Shown here: piece after piece, positions 29,879 to 30,457 of the stretch
How positions within the stretch are numbered: position 1 is the first letter of the stretch
How the letters are laid out: every line of letters begins with the position of its first letter
DNA from: a virus
Strand: one strand, 5' to 3'
IMG/VR virus record: IMGVR_UViG_3300021197_001474
Span: 1 to 30,457 of that record
Length of the DNA stretch: 30,457 nt
Translations under genes and position numbers: made by a program
The notes under the pieces: generated by a model
The model's database searches: none
What the model was told of the DNA's origin: nothing
Seen by the model: only the letters and a program-made list of their open reading frames with translations

Positions 29879-30298
29879 ATGACTACCGTCAAACTCCCCA
29901 CCTCCACCAGCAACCCAAACCGTCCTTCCGCCGAACAACGTGCTCGCTACCACATGGAGCACGTTAAAGAGCGACTCGCCTCGATCAATACCTCAGTCGT
30001 CCGTATGGCTGATGCCATCCGCGAGGAACGGTGGGAAGATGCCATCAACGCTGCACCTTCCACCTCCATGTTCGACCGTCGAATGGATTCCCTCAGCAAG
30101 ACCCTCCGCGAGGTCAGCCCTGATGAGTTCGTCGCCATCTGGTATCACGAAAACGACTTCGATGCTGGCCACGGTCCCTCTGCCATCATCGGTCCTGTGC
30201 AGCCATCCATTGCCAAACGAACTTACGACAAGGCCACCCACCCCGACAATGATGGGTGGGCAGTTATCGCCAACCGAGACATCTGGTCAAAGGGGTGA
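29879..30298 (+). CDS. Hypothetical rightward (early?) protein (139 aa)
   Basis: The protein has a low-complexity, Pro/Asn/Ser-rich start (residues 1-20), a long charged helix (about 20-55) and a C-terminal part with VSPDEFVAIWYHENDFD and DNDGWAVIANRDIW. It has no signal peptide, membrane segment or motif that I recognise. It is the first gene on the plus strand after the control region, so early expression and a host-takeover role are possible but inferred. No Shine-Dalgarno is visible; the ATG sits in an A-rich leader (AAAATAAAACGCCATGA). An intrinsic terminator follows 20 nt after the stop. Confidence 0.62.
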   Translation: MTTVKLPTSTSNPNRPSAEQRARYHMEHVKERLASINTSVVRMADAIREERWEDAINAAPSTSMFDRRMDSLSKTLREVSPDEFVAIWYHENDFDAGHGPSAIIGPVQPSIAKRTYDKATHPDNDGWAVIANRDIWSKG

Positions 30299-30319
30299 GT
30301 AACCACCTCCTCAATACCA

Positions 30320-30347
30320 CCCTGCAGTTAATCGCTGCGGGGTTTTT
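30320..30347 (+). terminator. Intrinsic terminator after the 139-aa gene
   Basis: An 8-bp stem (CCCTGCAG with CTGCGGGG, one G-U pair) and 7-nt loop are followed by TTTTT. It lies just downstream of the stop at 30298 and before the next ATG, so the two plus-strand genes may be separate units. Confidence 0.72.
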
Positions 30348-30393
30348 GGGTGCCCACTCTGGGCTCACGATTAACATCACATCACAAAACGTC

Positions 30394-30457
30394 ATGAATA
30401 ACGCTATCAACCTCGTCTCCCTCGCTCCGCAACTCCAGTCCGATGCGGCCATCGCCA
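30394..30457 (+). CDS. Rightward gene start, truncated by window end
   Basis: An ATG at 30394 opens a frame that continues to the window end. It encodes about 21 residues (MNNAINLVSLAPQLQSDAAIA). No Shine-Dalgarno is seen; the leader is A-rich and shares the ACGYCATGA start context with the preceding gene. Too little is present to assign a function. Confidence 0.5.
   Translation, partial: MNNAINLVSLAPQLQSDAAIA

Noticed and set aside
1-30457. CRISPR arrays, insertion sequences, integrase or attachment sites
   Set aside because: No regularly spaced repeats, transposase or recombinase genes are visible. The window could be from a lytic phage or a prophage.

Overview
The window is part of the genome of a podovirus-type, T7-like tailed phage or prophage. 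I read it as T7-like from gene order and protein families. From right to left on the minus strand it runs: small terminase, large terminase, portal, scaffold, major capsid protein, tail tubular proteins A and B, a gp13/gp14/gp15-like series, one giant internal virion protein, tail fibres, then lysis genes. Lipobox-containing lysis proteins point to a Gram-negative host. No gene here fixes the host further. The head-spike-base family and the GTA-like holin are common around alphaproteobacterial phages, but that is weak evidence. Base composition looks like mid-50s % GC by eye.

Layout. Right edge (29879-30457): two plus-strand genes, the second cut by the window end, with an intrinsic terminator between them. 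A non-coding control region (about 29394-29878) is dense in inverted repeats and separates them from the minus-strand late genes. Late block 1 (29186 down to 19902): a small gene, a pectate-lyase-type tail spike, TerS, a 56-codon coupling gene, TerL, a GNAT-like gene, a 71-aa gene, portal, a Bbp19-like gene, a 185-aa gene and scaffold, closed by a strong hairpin terminator. Between scaffold and capsid sits one plus-strand gene (19615-19827) with its own sigma70-like promoter, apparently a moron. Late block 2 (19313 to 17931) is capsid plus a decoration-like protein, closed by a second terminator. Late block 3 (17850 to 3944) is tail tubular A and B, a GNAT gp13-like gene, two internal virion proteins and the 2706-aa polyvalent protein. 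Late block 4 (3904 to 1) holds a T7-type tail fibre, a head-spike-base-like protein, a 47-aa YLRP-repeat protein, an S74 self-cleaving fibre, a 53-aa protein, two lipoproteins, a holin candidate and an incomplete inner-membrane coiled-coil protein.

How it works together: TerS/TerL package DNA through the portal into a capsid built on the scaffold. Tubular proteins, fibres and the spike form the tail. The gp14/15/16-like proteins are probably ejected into the host. The giant one carries two ADP-ribosyltransferase-like modules and a GNAT-like module, so it is probably both a structural protein and a carrier of delivered effectors. The left-edge genes would disrupt the host envelope. The most unusual items are the antisense moron, the giant polyvalent protein with recurrent TFS(I/M/L) junction motifs, several tiny coupled genes, and the repeat-rich control region.
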